From Mimachlamys varia (Eukaryota > Mollusca > Bivalvia > Pectinida > Pectinidae), in assembly GCA_947623455.1 (NCBI GenBank), contig OX392536.1, forward strand, positions 10,783,282 to 10,847,281: DNA of 64,000 nucleotides, read 5' to 3'. Below, in pieces: positions 11,516-23,526 of the stretch (positions are counted from its first letter, which is position 1; every line of letters starts with the position of its first letter). Position numbers and translations under genes: made by a program. The notes beneath the pieces are model-generated. The model saw only the letters and a list, made by a program, of their open reading frames with translations. It searched no databases and was not told where the DNA came from.

Positions 11516-11691
11516 GCCGACGATCCAACCAGTCTAGATCCGCTACAGTCCTCCCTCCTTTAACAAAGTCTTCGACCTCGAAGACATCACGATTTACAAC
11601 CCAGGTTCGGGTATCCCCTTCCTAAGTATGCACCCATTACTTAAAACAAGGTTTGGTCACGGCATCAAATGTAACTGGAGAGGAAAATTTC

Positions 11692-11740
11692 ACGGCCAGA
11701 CCGGGGTTTCAACTCGGGACCTTCCGAACTCAGTCTAGAT
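11692..11740 (-). mobile_element. Truncated copy of the same tRNA-like SINE
   Basis: On the minus strand it keeps the anticodon-side and T-arm halves (GTTCGGAAGGTCCC, then a damaged B box, then CCCCGGTCTGGCCGTG) and the same trailing body as the copy at 11443. The A-box half is missing. The two lie in the same orientation about 250 bp apart, as if duplicated in tandem. Confidence 0.55.
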
Positions 11741-14439
11741 ACGATACACATGTACGAAAACCGCAAATTAAGTGTCCAAAAAACAACCATGGGCTTTATA
11801 AAATATAAATACATGTACATCAGTTTGCATTTTGCAAATCATTAAAACAATAATTGTATTAAAAGACACACAAAAAATACCGCAACTTTGGTTGGGCAAC
11901 ATTGTTGCCTATACACAATTATCAACTATGCAAGTATGCACTGTTCCGTCAATTTGACATACATATACATGTAAGTACACAATTATATGGTGTTCAATAT
12001 TAATTCAGCATTACAAATGTGTGTATCCAATTGGAAATAAAATATTTCCACTTAGATTAGCCATAACGTTCTTCCTACAATTATCGTATATCTGCGTCAA
12101 TGTAGTTAAAAGTGGCAATAAAAGGTTGGTCCGTCGGGGGCGGTGTACCACGATATTGACACTGACGTAAAGCCGTGCTATCCGGTTGTAAATTGTATAT
12201 TATTTGTAAATACATAGAAATATGTCTTTGTGTACGTAAACGAAATACAACATTTAAAAAAAAAATAACTTTCTATAAAATCAGCAGAGAAGTTAAAACA
12301 TTCTTAGATCGCAATAAAAAATAATTACAAGACAGGGAAGGACCAACCCCTCGTTATTAAATTTCAAACATTTCTTTTTATCAAATAATGGCCTTCTAAT
12401 GCAGTAAATATACTCATGTCATATTCATATTTTTTGCGTATTGCACATTTAACTGTAATATGACCTTATAGCTCTGAGGTTTTTGAAATGGCGGCGTTTT
12501 ACATGCTGAATGCTGATCTTACAGCTTGTGTTCATATGATATGAAATTTGTTACGTTTGTTTTCAATTTCAAAAAACTCTTGGACGTTTTTTGTATATTT
12601 CATATGAAATAATGACATAAGTAAGATGCCACATTTAAGACGACATTTGATAAATAAAAAATCATGATTAAATATTTAACAGTGATGAAAAGTGTAGCTT
12701 CCGGAACTTTTCCATAAGTTGGTTTTTGTCTCTACAATCACCGGTTCGGGTAGAGTTAGCGATATTCAGAAATAACTTTAATTGTGTATGTATATAAACA
12801 TTTACTTATCTATGTCAGGATAGTGACTGACAATGGTATAAATAGTCCGACACTAAGTGTGTTGAAAAATAAACACTTCAACTTTGCCCAAATGTTAAAA
12901 CACAGATGTTCGGGATGTAGCGAAACAGTAAACGTCATTTGTTTATTTACGGGAGTGTTGCCCAATAAATTCTCGCGTGAGCTGAATGGACTGAATGTTG
13001 CTATCTTAAAATCGTTTACTAAAACACTTTCTCAGGGCCTATGTCGGAGTTGATTAAGAGATTCCTTACATAAGCCAGGTCTCAAAAAGTATACCAAGAA
13101 TTATTTTGATAAAGATAGGCGTTAAGATAAAAAGACCATTTAAGCGGCTTGAGTCCCTGTTTTGGGATTTGCGTATTTACTGATAGGTCGAGTTGCGCGT
13201 TCTTTGATGGGCCGATAAGGCAGATAGGAGAGAAAGTTGTATCAGTTAAAAAAAGTAGATGTTTGATTTATAGTAACAACAGAACGCGGTACAAAATATC
13301 TCCTAAATCAGTTACATCAGAACTATCTTCACCTGACCGAGTTTTTAAAGAATGAACAGAAACACATATATATTGAGACCGCATACTGTGTGTAGAAATA
13401 TTTCAGTGAGAATGAATAATTGAGAAATGCAAAACCGGTAATTTCTGTAAAGAGTGATTGCGACTGGAAATGGACGAATGTTTCGGGTATTTTCACAAAC
13501 TGTCCCTATAGCAATCCTTCGTCAAACCTACATGTATAAGAAAAGCAATAACATAATTACAAAATGCAACTTGCAATTACCAAAAACAGCTTTTCGAAAG
13601 CAGGGACCCGATATAAGTTCTTTTTTTTTCGTATCTAAGCCGACTTTTAGAAGTTCGTATTATGTTAATTCTCGAAATTTGTCAATCTCCGAACTGAATA
13701 AGGACATAGGGTTTACAAAAAGTAATTTATTTTTTTCTTTTAAATCTAAATAATAGAGTTCAATTCCAACCCTTTGTCATGTCATACTGTATGTATTTAG
13801 AAAATGGAATGTTTTATTGAAACTGAACTATTTCTTTTTTAAACTAGGAAATTAATAGTCATAAATTCTGACGTCACACTTGAAGATGGCGGTGTAAAAC
13901 AGTGTTATCGAACGTCATACTTACAACTCATTCGTGGGTAAAAAAACCTGAATGAGACGGGAGTAAGGAAACTTGACGTTTTACAAGAGGACCTTGTTTA
14001 ATGTGCACTATACAAGGAAAAGATATATAACAAGGAATGGTACATGTACATAGGGTATACTCAAAGGAATATAGAGACATCGACAACGAGTGCCATACAC
14101 CGACGGCACACATACTCGGTGACAAATTTGTGGCATTTTGCCGTGTTGAATAAATGGATTTCTAAGAAATAAGATTGATGACGACACACAGGCTTATGAA
14201 AAATGAATAACTGCAAGTCATTTAAAAGTGTAAAATAAATCGTATTCTTTTGATATAACGCAAAGCAAACTTGGCATGTTTTACTGTTCCTGTGGCTACG
14301 CTCATATTGTCATGCAATGTATTTCCTATGAGATAATGACTTTTGTGAAATATGTATTTCCCCATTTGTTTCAAACTTGGTAGTCAGTGTTGATTGATTT
14401 GTGTTCAGCTTTAATGTTCAGCTATATACCAAAGTCGAA
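11741..14439. other. Noncoding sequence
   Basis: Frames of 89 codons (12784-13053), 68 (13149-13355), 99 (13454-13753) and 65 (13928-14125, minus) contain nothing I recognise and fit chance in AT-rich DNA. At 13869-13893 a palindromic CRE is followed by AAGATGGCGG, a YY1-like site; see findings. Confidence 0.4.
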
Positions 14440-15574
14440 AAACGCCTACACGAGATCCTGTGTACAGACAACACCTACACGAAATCATGTATACAGAAAA
14501 CGCCTACACAAGATCCTGTATACAGACAACAACTACACAAGATCCTGAGTATAGAAAACGCCTACACAAGATCCTGTATACAGACAACACCTACACGAGA
14601 TCCTGTGTACAGAAAACGCCTACACGAGATCCTGTATACGCACAACGCCTACACGAGATCCTGTGTACAGATATTGCCTACACGAGATCCTGTATACAGA
14701 CAACACCTACACGAGATCATGTGTACAGACAACACCTACACGAGATCATGTGTACAGAAAACGCCTACAAGAGATCCCGTTTACGCACAACGCCTACACG
14801 AGATCCTGTGTACAGACATCGCCTACACGAGATCCTGTATACAGACAACACCTACACAAGATCCTGTATACAGACAACACCTACATAAGATCCTGAGTAT
14901 AGAAAACGCCTACACAAGATCCTGTATACAGACAACACCTACACGAGATCCTGTGTACAGAAAACGCCTACACAAGATCCTGTATACGCACAACGCCTAC
15001 ACGAGATCCTGTGTACAGACATTGCCTACACGAGATCCTGTATACAGACAACACCTACACGAGATCCTGTGTACAGACAACACCTACACGAGATCATGTG
15101 TACAGAAAACGCCTACAAGAGATCCTGTTTACGCACAACGCCTACACGAGATCCTGTGTACAGACATCGCCTACACGAGATCCTGTTTACAGACAACGCC
15201 TACACGAGATCATGTGTACCGACTACGCCTACAAGAGATCCTGTGTACAGACATCGCCTACACGAGATCCTGTTTACAGACAACGCCTACACGAGATCCT
15301 GTGTACAGACATCGCCTACACGAGATCCTGTTTACAGACAACGCCTACACGAGATCCTGTGTACAGACATCGCCTACACGAGATCCTGTATACAGACAAC
15401 ACCTACACAAGATCCTGTTTACAGACAACGCCTACACGAGATCATGTGTACCGACTACGCCTACACAAGATCCTGTATACAGACAACGCCTACATGAGAT
15501 CTTGTCTACAGACAACGCCTACAAGAGATCTTGCATACATCAGATATTGAATACAGACAACGTCTATGCGACAT
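14440..15574 (+). repeat. 29-bp tandem array, family 1 (about 39 units)
   Basis: The unit is 29 bp, with the landmarks CTACACGAGATCCTG and TACAGACAACGCC. The variant GAGTATAGAAAA recurs at 14547 and 14895, 348 bp apart (12 units), with the same order of variants after it, showing a higher-order duplication. The unit carries no stop codon in any plus frame. Because 29 is not a multiple of three, all three frames encode the same 29-residue cyclic peptide in different phase. This produces a 393-codon open frame (14401-15582) and others of 142-179 codons. I treat these as artefacts. Confidence 0.93.
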
Positions 15575-15948
15575 CATTTTAACAATCATCAAGGAAAGGC
15601 GTAGGTCGATCTGATTCTACGCGTTCAAAAAATTGAATGACAACAATAAATTGCGTTGTCATGAACTCCAGTGTATAGGCAACGACGCCTATACCAGAAA
15701 TGCGTGTAGACATTTCGGAGGCGTTTCAATAAGATACTTTTATGTACATGTACAAGCCATGTTAAAACACAACTTATACGAGAATCTCAGCGTAAGGCGA
15801 TAGAGTAGTAGGTTGTTTCGGGTACCTGTACCACACCTCCACGAGATCCTGTGTACAGGCAACGCCTTCATCAGACTCACTATTCAGATCTTGTCTACAG
15901 GAGATCCGTCATGTAAATTCCACAGCAGTACAATTATGCACATTGAGA
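15575..15948 (+). repeat. Decayed 29-bp units linking the two 29-bp arrays
   Basis: Scattered unit fragments remain, for example GGCAACGACGCCTATACC (15675 region) and CTCCACGAGATCCTGTGTAC (15837 region), separated by sequence without clear periodicity. The end (15913-15965) contains TAAATTCCACAGCAGTAC, which is found again at 17394. Confidence 0.5.
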
Positions 15949-16444
15949 CCTAATTGAGACCTAGTGTGTAGACTACGCCTACTTGAGAGCCAGTGCGCGG
16001 ACCACGCCTACTTGAGACCCAGTGCGCAGACCACGCCTACTTGAGACTCAGTGTGCAGACCACGCGTACTTGAGACCTAGTGCGCAGACTACGACTACTT
16101 AAGACCAAGTGCGCAGACCACGCCTACTTGAGACCCAGTGCGCAGACCACGCCTACTTGAGACCAAGAGTGCAGATCACGCCTACCTGAGACCCAGAGTG
16201 TTGACCACGCCTACTTGAGACCCAGTGTGCTGACCACGCCTACTTGAGACCCAGTATGCTGACCACGCCTACTTGAGACCCAGTGTGCTGACCACGCCTA
16301 CTTGATAACTAGTGTGTTGATCACGCCTGCTTGAGACCCAGTGTGCAGACCACGCCTACTTGAGACCCAGTGTGCTGACCACGCCTACTTAGGACCCAGT
16401 GTGCTGACCACGCCTACTTGAGACCCAGTGTGCAGACCACACCT
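15949..16444 (+). repeat. 29-bp tandem array, family 2 (about 17 units)
   Basis: The 29-bp unit has the landmarks CTACTTGAGACCCAGTG and CAGACCACGC. Aligned to family 1 it agrees at about 23 of 29 positions, so the two arrays descend from one unit. Variants include GTGCTGACC and GTGCGCAGACC. There is no long open frame. Confidence 0.92.
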
Positions 16445-17389
16445 ACACGATGTTCAGTGACAGAAGATGAAATGGCTTGAAGGAGATACACTGGTTCGCA
16501 CTGGAACCACACATCACCACCATCATTAAGACTATTGAAAGATTCCAGAGAAGGAAATGAAAGTGTAGTTTCTCATTACGACCTACGATTGTTTTAAAGT
16601 AAAACTTCCAATTTATCCTTATTTAAGTACACGCGATTGCTGTTTCTGCACATAGCGCTGAAAATGAAAAGTGGTATCTTGGTGGGGTTTTTTAACAGCG
16701 AAACAGATACCAGCATTGTTACATGTTATAGCCCACTTCTATAAAAATCTTCATGGACGATAAAAATGAAAAACAGAACGAAACCATTCAAAATCGCATA
16801 ATATTGCATGAAAAATAGATCATAACTTTCATTAATGTAAAGTTGTGCTGCCTGGCGGAAAGATTATGTGACGTCATCATGACATGTTTACTTATATATA
16901 TATACAATGTATAGGATGTGCAACACTGGCAGAACCTATGACTCTGATTTGTAATCCTAGCACGAAAAACTGTAACTGGTTAATTTTCCGGTTTGAAAAG
17001 TGCACAGGTAACGTTTAATGATTAAAGTGCAGTTAATTTCGAGGACAAATTTTGAGGTAAATGCAGTGTTTGTTTAAGGGTTGAACTCCGGCAAATCTTT
17101 GATGAATCAATTCTGAAAATGTTTAATTTTGTTTTTCTTCCGATCAACAGCTAAGGTTAGTTAAGGACAGCCTCCCAGTGTAAGTGACCTGAGCAGATAC
17201 GTGTATCTTGAGTGCATTAGGTGGCGCGGGAGACCGGAATTGATGCCTACTTTAAAGTTCTACCACACTGAAGTATACTGCCGATAGCCATCAGCAGACC
17301 TGCCCCTAATGGTCATCGTACCATTCCCATAATGCTGAGCGTCAAGCAGAGAGCGCCGACTAGTACATGCAACTACCATTTTTGAGACT
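16445..17389. other. Noncoding sequence
   Basis: There is no supported gene. A palindromic CRE lies at 16869-16876 next to a TATATATATATA run at 16896-16905. A 66-codon minus frame (17260-17460) has no motif. Confidence 0.4.
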
Positions 17390-17465
17390 CTGGTAAATTC
17401 CACAGCAGTACCAGTAAACACATTAAAACTTAATTGAGACCTTGTGTATCTCACGGCCATGAGAC
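17390..17465 (+). repeat. Single-copy relative of the 29-bp array edge
   Basis: GTAAATTCCACAGCAGTAC, then CACATT, then TTAATTGAGACCTTGTGTA, match 15913-15967 in the same order. The last part corresponds to one 29-bp family 2 unit (AATTGAGACCTAGTGTGTAG at 15955). The sequence that flanks and begins the array therefore exists here without tandem expansion. Confidence 0.6.
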
Positions 17466-18778
17466 GGAACCCGACGCCTTTAAACTTTAGGGAGTGTCAA
17501 GGGAGACTTCCGGAAAAATAGCGTATTTATAGAAAGAAGAGAAAAGATAGAATCTCAGTTTAGTCGCCTCCTACGATTGTACAATGGGGCAGCAGGTCAC
17601 AAACACTTATTATTAGGCCCTATTTGAAGGTCATACACATGTAAATCCCTCAATAATATACCCGTTAAATATGTAAGCAATGTAAGGGTTCTTGACCAAC
17701 TGTGTTACAAAGGGTATTTAGGGGATGAGGAGGGGGTGGGGCGGAGGTGGGAGAGAGGAAGGGCGGGGTTACTGTAAACACGATGTAAGAACCATGATCT
17801 GCATTGTTACATGAAAGGCTTCATCTTTACAGAAGGCGGCCTCCGTCTGACAAGTGCCGTCTTTTTTCATTCATTGACAGAAAAAAATCGAAATGCTCTT
17901 TGAACATTTGTATGTTTTCTAAATTGTTTTGATACGTTTTGACATTTAAAAAGATATTTTACATTTCCTTTACGTTTACATGGTGTTGCATGTTATGATA
18001 CACTGTATACGTGTGTCAAAATGAAACAAAACAAACCTTTATTTTAAAAGAAATATCTTGCTTCAATTTGTTATGTATTTCCTATCTATGTCGAAATCAC
18101 CGGCATGTCAAAATTCAGAGAGGAGCCATTTCCAGTTTTCAAGATAATGCCGCTTTAACGCTGCATGGACAATAACCAACGAGAATCACACAAGTCAGCG
18201 AGAAGATCTCCTGTCTAAATGAAAATTACCTTCCAGGCGAAAAACCGTGTTTGTGATTGCGCTTGGCCTTGAAATTCGAATATATGTTATCATACAGATC
18301 GATCAATTACTGTCTTAAATTGTTTAGAGGGAAATAAAATAACGACGTGTTATATAATCTTTGACGCACAATAACAGATCTCGTCATGTCTTGTTAGACA
18401 GCTCTCGTGTTCCACAAGCCTCATCGTCAATTCCTGTCAGGCCGTATTCTGTTTGAGAACGCTTTATACGCATTTAACTTGACAACAATTTTGAAGCCTA
18501 TGTTACATCGCGGAAGTGAAGCTTGGCGATAAATTGTATATGTGATATAAACATCAATTTAAAATCGTTCATTTTTACATTGATGTATCTGTTACAGCGG
18601 AATAATTCATAAAGAGAAAATATAATAAAATACAATGGTTAAACTAAATGACAATTTCAAATTCAAACTGGTAAATAATTAAACACTTAATTTGATTACA
18701 AACGCAACAGCAATGAAAGTCGTTACAAGTAACGATTTTCATAATCTCAAACTAACAAAAAAATAAACCGGATTTCTA
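17466..18778. other. Noncoding sequence with a G-rich tract
   Basis: Nothing is supported apart from the G-rich tract at 17721-17768. Confidence 0.4.
17721..17768 (+). other. G-quadruplex-prone tract
   Basis: Within 48 bases the plus strand has G-runs of 4, 5, 4, 3, 3 and 4, with intervening loops mostly of one to eight purine-rich bases. It is almost free of pyrimidines. This exceeds the usual four-runs-of-three rule for G4 formation. No gene lies close enough to suggest a role. Confidence 0.55.
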
Positions 18779-19008
18779 ATGGGTTTTCATGTTTATTTTG
18801 CTTTAAGTCCTATAAACAGCCATTTGTCATTTAAGGAAGTGCTAGGTTTTGGAGATGGAGGAAAGCCGGATTACTCGCAGAAAAACCACCTACCTACGGT
18901 AAGTACCTGGCAAATGCCCCACATGGATTTCGAACTCGCAACCCAGAGGTGGAGGGCTGGCGGTAAAATGTCGGGACACTTTAACCACTCGGTCACCGCG
19001 GCCCCCGG
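18779..19008 (-). mobile_element. tRNA-Ser/Leu-derived SINE with shared core
   Basis: On the minus strand the head has an A box (GGTGACCGAGTGGTTAAAG) and a B box (GCGAGTTCGAAATCC) separated by a long middle, as in type II tRNAs. The central segment follows (complement of GGAGGAAAGCCGGATTACTC, near 18858-18877), and then a body ending in A-rich sequence. It matches 25664-25862 and 47723-47934. An 85-codon frame across it has no independent support. Confidence 0.7.
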
Positions 19009-19487
19009 TTTTATAATAAATTTGTATTTCACTTAGTTGCACTCATAGTGCATTGGATGCACGTGCAGTAATGTTGCGCATGCGCTGTCTCACAGTCTGA
19101 ACTACCTTGAAAAACACTTGATCATCGGCAGCTGTAGTTTTGAGCAAGCAACGCTTATCTTGCATTCCTGCTGATTTTTCCGCAATAATTTACTATTTAA
19201 AAGATATAAAGTGTAACGGTTACTTTTCCAGTATCAAAGAACTTCTGAAACAGCCATAAATTTTACCGGTGAAGGAAAATGGGAGAGATAAGTGAGACTT
19301 TATGATGAATATCTGCATTAAGGGTCCCGATACGGCCACATGATCTGTAACTACCAACAGGAAATATTTTAGCTGCATGGTAATCATTGCCATAGCTTTA
19401 ATGTTGTAATTAGTTATCATAATGTGTACATACCTCTTCTTCAATTCAATTAGCAATAACATATTCTCTTCAAAAATGCTTACCTTG
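19009..19487. other. Noncoding sequence
   Basis: Nothing is supported. A 104-codon minus frame (19220-19534) ends in the 18-bp repeat and shows no domain. Confidence 0.4.
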
Positions 19488-19613
19488 AGAAATCTTATCA
19501 AAATATGAAATCTTACCAAAATGTGAAATCTCATAAAAAAAAAATCTTATCGAAATGTGAAATCTTATCAAAATGTGAAATCTTATCAAAATGTGAAATC
19601 TTATCAAATGTGA
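19488..19613 (+). repeat. 18-bp tandem repeat (about 7 units)
   Basis: The unit is GAAATCTTATCAAAATGT with a few substitutions and one unit expanded by a run of A. The period is a multiple of three and the minus strand lacks stops, so it reads as a repetitive IRFHIL-type peptide. I do not consider that coding. Confidence 0.85.
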
Positions 19614-19949
19614 ATAAAGAGATAAGACATTTTTTTTCTTTAACGGTTTAAAACTCACTTGATTATCCTAAAAGCAATTATTGTACAAATATTAGTTTCA
19701 CCAAAATACCTTAAAAATCATCCATTTCACCCAATTATCAGAGAAACTGCTGGCTTCTTAATTATAAAATACATACCTGAAAAAGTTCTAGTTGTAAAGG
19801 AAACGGTTGTGATAGTCCTTAAAATTGACCCCTTAGTTGGAAGTGATGCCTGGGGTGGGGTTTATAAAACAAAACTAGAGCACTGACGCATCAGGTAGGA
19901 TCCGACTATGTTATCAAAGTTTAGCAAAGATAAACATTGTTTACTTTTG
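19614..19949. other. Noncoding sequence
   Basis: Nothing is supported. A 75-codon plus frame (19659-19886) has no motif. Confidence 0.35.
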
Positions 19950-20570
19950 GCCAACTTCGCTTCATAATGTTATGAACAAAATATTAAGCAGAGATGTAAA
20001 ATTTGACCTTCACTTTTGATCCGATGGCCTTGAACTTTGGTTAATTGACATCGAAGAACGTCGCTTCATAATGCCATGTTAAAATGTTTAGCATGAATTT
20101 GGTCATTTGACATCTAAAATATAGCTAGACTCTAATTAACTTTGCTTAATAATTTCATCACAAAATGACAAGCAGTTAAGAGATGTAAATTTGACCTTGA
20201 CTTTTCATCAAATGAGACCATGAACTTTGGTCAGATGACACTCTGGTCAGTTGACACCTTGCTTGATTCCGACCAACTTTGCTCTATACAATGTAATGTC
20301 ATCAACTGTCTACCAAATGTAAAATGTGACCTTGACCTTTGGTCAGATGACACTCTGGTCAGTTGACACCTTGCTTGATTCCGACCAACTTTGCTCTTTA
20401 CAATGTAATGTCATCAAATGTCTGCCAAATGTAAAATGTGACCTTGACCTTTGGTCAGATGACACTCTGGTCAGTTGACACCTTGCTTGATTCCGACCAA
20501 CTTTGCTCTATACAATGTAATGTCATCAAATGTCTACCAAATGTAAAATGTGACCTTGACCCTTGATTCA
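19950..20570 (+). repeat. 112-bp tandem repeat with TGACCTTGACCT
   Basis: Three close copies have the phrase GGTCAGATGACACTCTGGTC at 20229, 20341 and 20453, exactly 112 bp apart. Older, diverged units precede them back to about 19950 (CCAACTTCGCTTCATAATG, TTTGACCTTCACTTTTGAT). The recent units carry TGACCTTGACCTTTGG. Its complement holds two AGGTCA half-sites in direct repeat and TCAAGGTCA, the extended half-site of monomeric nuclear receptors such as ERR and SF-1. Whether this is functional is unknown. Confidence 0.85.
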
Positions 20571-20669
20571 ATCAACTGTATATTACTGCTACAAAGACAA
20601 GAAGAACCGGTATTACTGTAATATTATCATTCCAAGGGGAGACATTAAAGTATCATAAGTAATCATTAA

Positions 20670-21285
20670 ATTCTGGGAACGATTTTTTTTAAATCATTCA
20701 GTTTTTGTACACTTCATGCCAAGGTGAAATTTGGGAACGTTCGATTTTAAATCAGTTCTTGTACATTTCGTGATAAAGTGAAATTTGGAAACGCTCCATT
20801 TTTGATCAGTTCTTGTACATTTCGTGATAAAGTGAAATCTGGGAACGCTCGTTTTTTTATCAGTTCTTGTACATTTCTTGATACGGTGAAATCTGGAAAC
20901 GTTCAGTTTATGATCAGTTCTTGTACACTAAATTACCAGGTGAAATCTGGGAATGCTTGATTTTTCATAAGTTTTTGTACACTTCATGGCAAGGTGAAAT
21001 CTAGGAACGGTTGATTTTGATCAGTTCTTGTACACTTTATGCCAAGGTGAAATCTGGGAACGTTCGATTTTAAATCAGTTCTTGTACATTTCGTGATAAA
21101 GTGAAATCTGGAAACGTTCAATTTTTTATCAGTCCTTGTACATTTCGTGATAAAGTGAAATCTGGGAACGCTCGTTTTTTTATCAGTTCTTGTACATTTC
21201 GTGATACGGTGAAATAAGAAAACGTTAAATATTTTATCAGTTCTTGTACACTTAATGACCAGGTAAAATCTAGGAACGCTTGATT
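20670..21285 (+). repeat. 54-bp tandem array (about 11 units)
   Basis: The phrase GTGAAAT recurs every 54 bp (20724, 20778, 20832 and on), with TCAGTTCTTGTACA as the second landmark. Both strands give open frames (60 codons plus, 108 codons minus) because 54 is a multiple of three. The peptides are simple repetitions and no gene is called. Confidence 0.9.
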
Positions 21286-23368
21286 TTGAATACGTTGCGT
21301 TCTTCACCAAACGTTACTTACGTAAGCCTACTTTTATAACATACTCCTTACGTGCTCCGTTTGTACAAATCCAGATTTTGTGTTTTGTTGGGGTTTTTTT
21401 GTTGTCGTAATTTTCACACTTGAAAACCTAGCTATGGTTGGCATTTCTGTGATAAATGTATTTTAAAGCATGTTTTAAAATTCCGGAAATAGCGGGAGCT
21501 CATATTTCTTTTATAGCGTTCCGTGTACAATATGCATTGTTTATTGATGGATATGATAAACGGATTTCCAGATGTGCTAGGCCGGCTGGGGCCAGGTACA
21601 TGGAAATATACTTATGTATTTGCTATGATACTTAATATATAACATTGTATGCAGATACTTTTAATTCAGGATACTTTCTCCAAAAATTCGATATCTCTGA
21701 CTAACTGAAGCAAGATATGCAAATCTTACTGTTCTAATAGATTGAATTAGGAAAGATTGTCTTGCACATGGTCCGTATTTACGCGATTGTATGTATGAGA
21801 ACAGTGTTAGTGCATACAGCTATGGTTGGCGAGATCATTTTACTTGTGGTACACATGTACAGGATAATTTAAGTCATCGCACGCCAGTGCTCTCCTTCAG
21901 ATTTAGTATAATCCCACACTATACACGGTTTTATCTTGTAGCTATAAATATCGCCAGCTCTGTGTTATTTTCTCAACCTTTGTTATGCAACAGGAATGCC
22001 GCCATATTTACTCCACGACATGATTCAGATGTATATACAATTACATAATAAAAGGTGAAATTCTTCAATTCTTAAATTAAACCTATGTCAGAGGACAGCA
22101 GTATATGATGTAAATACATTGCTTACCATGACAACAAAACTGTCATATCAGCAGACATACGCCATCAAAATGACGAAACCGTCATGTTACCTCCATGAAT
22201 GTTTGAGCAAATGCGTTTATGGTCATATAACACATTTTGCGTCTGATGACACTCTTAATAAAGCCTGTAAGGGATATATGTGTTATAGGACCATAACAAT
22301 ATTAATAGCTGAAATATTCATTATCTATTATTTTGATAGAGCAATTATGTTTTATTTAAAAAGTTAGAACAGTTTTCAAACCGCTTATCAAATGTTGACA
22401 ACAATTAAATTAATGACGTTACAAGTGAGATTGATGACGTAACAATAGCAAATGTTGCTATATCTTTTGACATAGGGTGTTATTTGGGTTATAATGGAAA
22501 TTGATTCTCATAATTGTGTCAATGAGAATAATGAGGAGCAACTGTAAATATGTATAGAAATAGCTCCGTTACTCAGAAACTGAACAAGGGCTAAATATAC
22601 AAGTTACAACACGCGAACAGCTGCTAAAATGCGTTATATATACTGTATAATAGCTACTTGAACGTATAACACCGCACATTTTGGTAACACAAAGACATTA
22701 AAGTTGAAATATCTTATCTGATGATCTTGAGTAAATACCAGTATATACAAGATGTATCTTCCTATGTCACTAGCGTTACATGCAAAGCATCCAAAAAACC
22801 TAAATAAAAACAAAGATGGCCTTGGATTGTGTAATGTACCGGGGCACGTTCGGACTCGATCTATCATTGGTGCTGTACCCACCTCCCACCTTAAAAAATT
22901 CTCAGTAAGTCACTGCCACTATCTACAGATAGTATATTATGTATACTTCACTTACGAGCATCCTGCCAAATATCCCCTTTGCATGCCACTCGCCGTTAGC
23001 GCCAAAACCCAAGGTCGCTACATGCTCGCCTGATGGATATTGGAATAATTTGACTTCCTCGCTTGTAAATATACAACCTTAAGTACATTTTTGGCTTCCT
23101 CTTTCTCAGATCGCTGCATAGTTTGCTTGGGGCTGGGTTTGTAATAAAAAATCTCTGTGAAGAAACCGCTGTAAGAGATTACATGTAGCGCTTCATCTGA
23201 CTCACAAGAGAGCATGGCCACTTACGGGGTATATTTAAGTGTAAGAGACTAAAGCGTTACAGAAACTACCTTGATATATTTTGGTTTCCAATCAATGGCG
23301 ATGTTTTAAATTCATCACCAATAGCATTTCAATGAATAAACAAAAGAAGAGTTCTTTGCAATTAACTC
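21286..23368. other. Noncoding sequence
   Basis: Frames of 79-93 codons (21791-22048, 22119-22367, 22634-22882 minus, 22752-23033, 23018-23221 minus) are unrecognised and mutually overlapping in part. Two CRE-like TGACGT(T/A) sites lie 21 bp apart at 22414 and 22435. Confidence 0.4.
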
Positions 23369-23520
23369 GTTAAACCTATGGGAGAATTTAAGTGATTTTA
23401 TGGGATCAACAAAAAATCTATGAGATTTTTCTAGATAAAGTAATATAATTTTGAACTTTTAATAAGATTTTCAGGAAAAATAAAGGTAAAAATCCCCAAA
23501 TCTCGCCCCAAAGTGATTCC
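23369..23520 (+). repeat. Dispersed repeat A, copy 2 (uninterrupted)
   Basis: It matches 33-93 joined to 759-840 without the intervening 665 bp. It is directly followed by a SINE at 23527. Confidence 0.6.
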
Positions 23521-23526
23521 TGAAGA

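Noticed and set aside
14401..15582. A 393-codon open frame and three overlapping ones of 142-179 codons as repeat-protein genes
   Set aside because: They exist because the 29-bp unit has no stop in any frame. No unique N- or C-terminal domain, no start context and no codon bias support coding.
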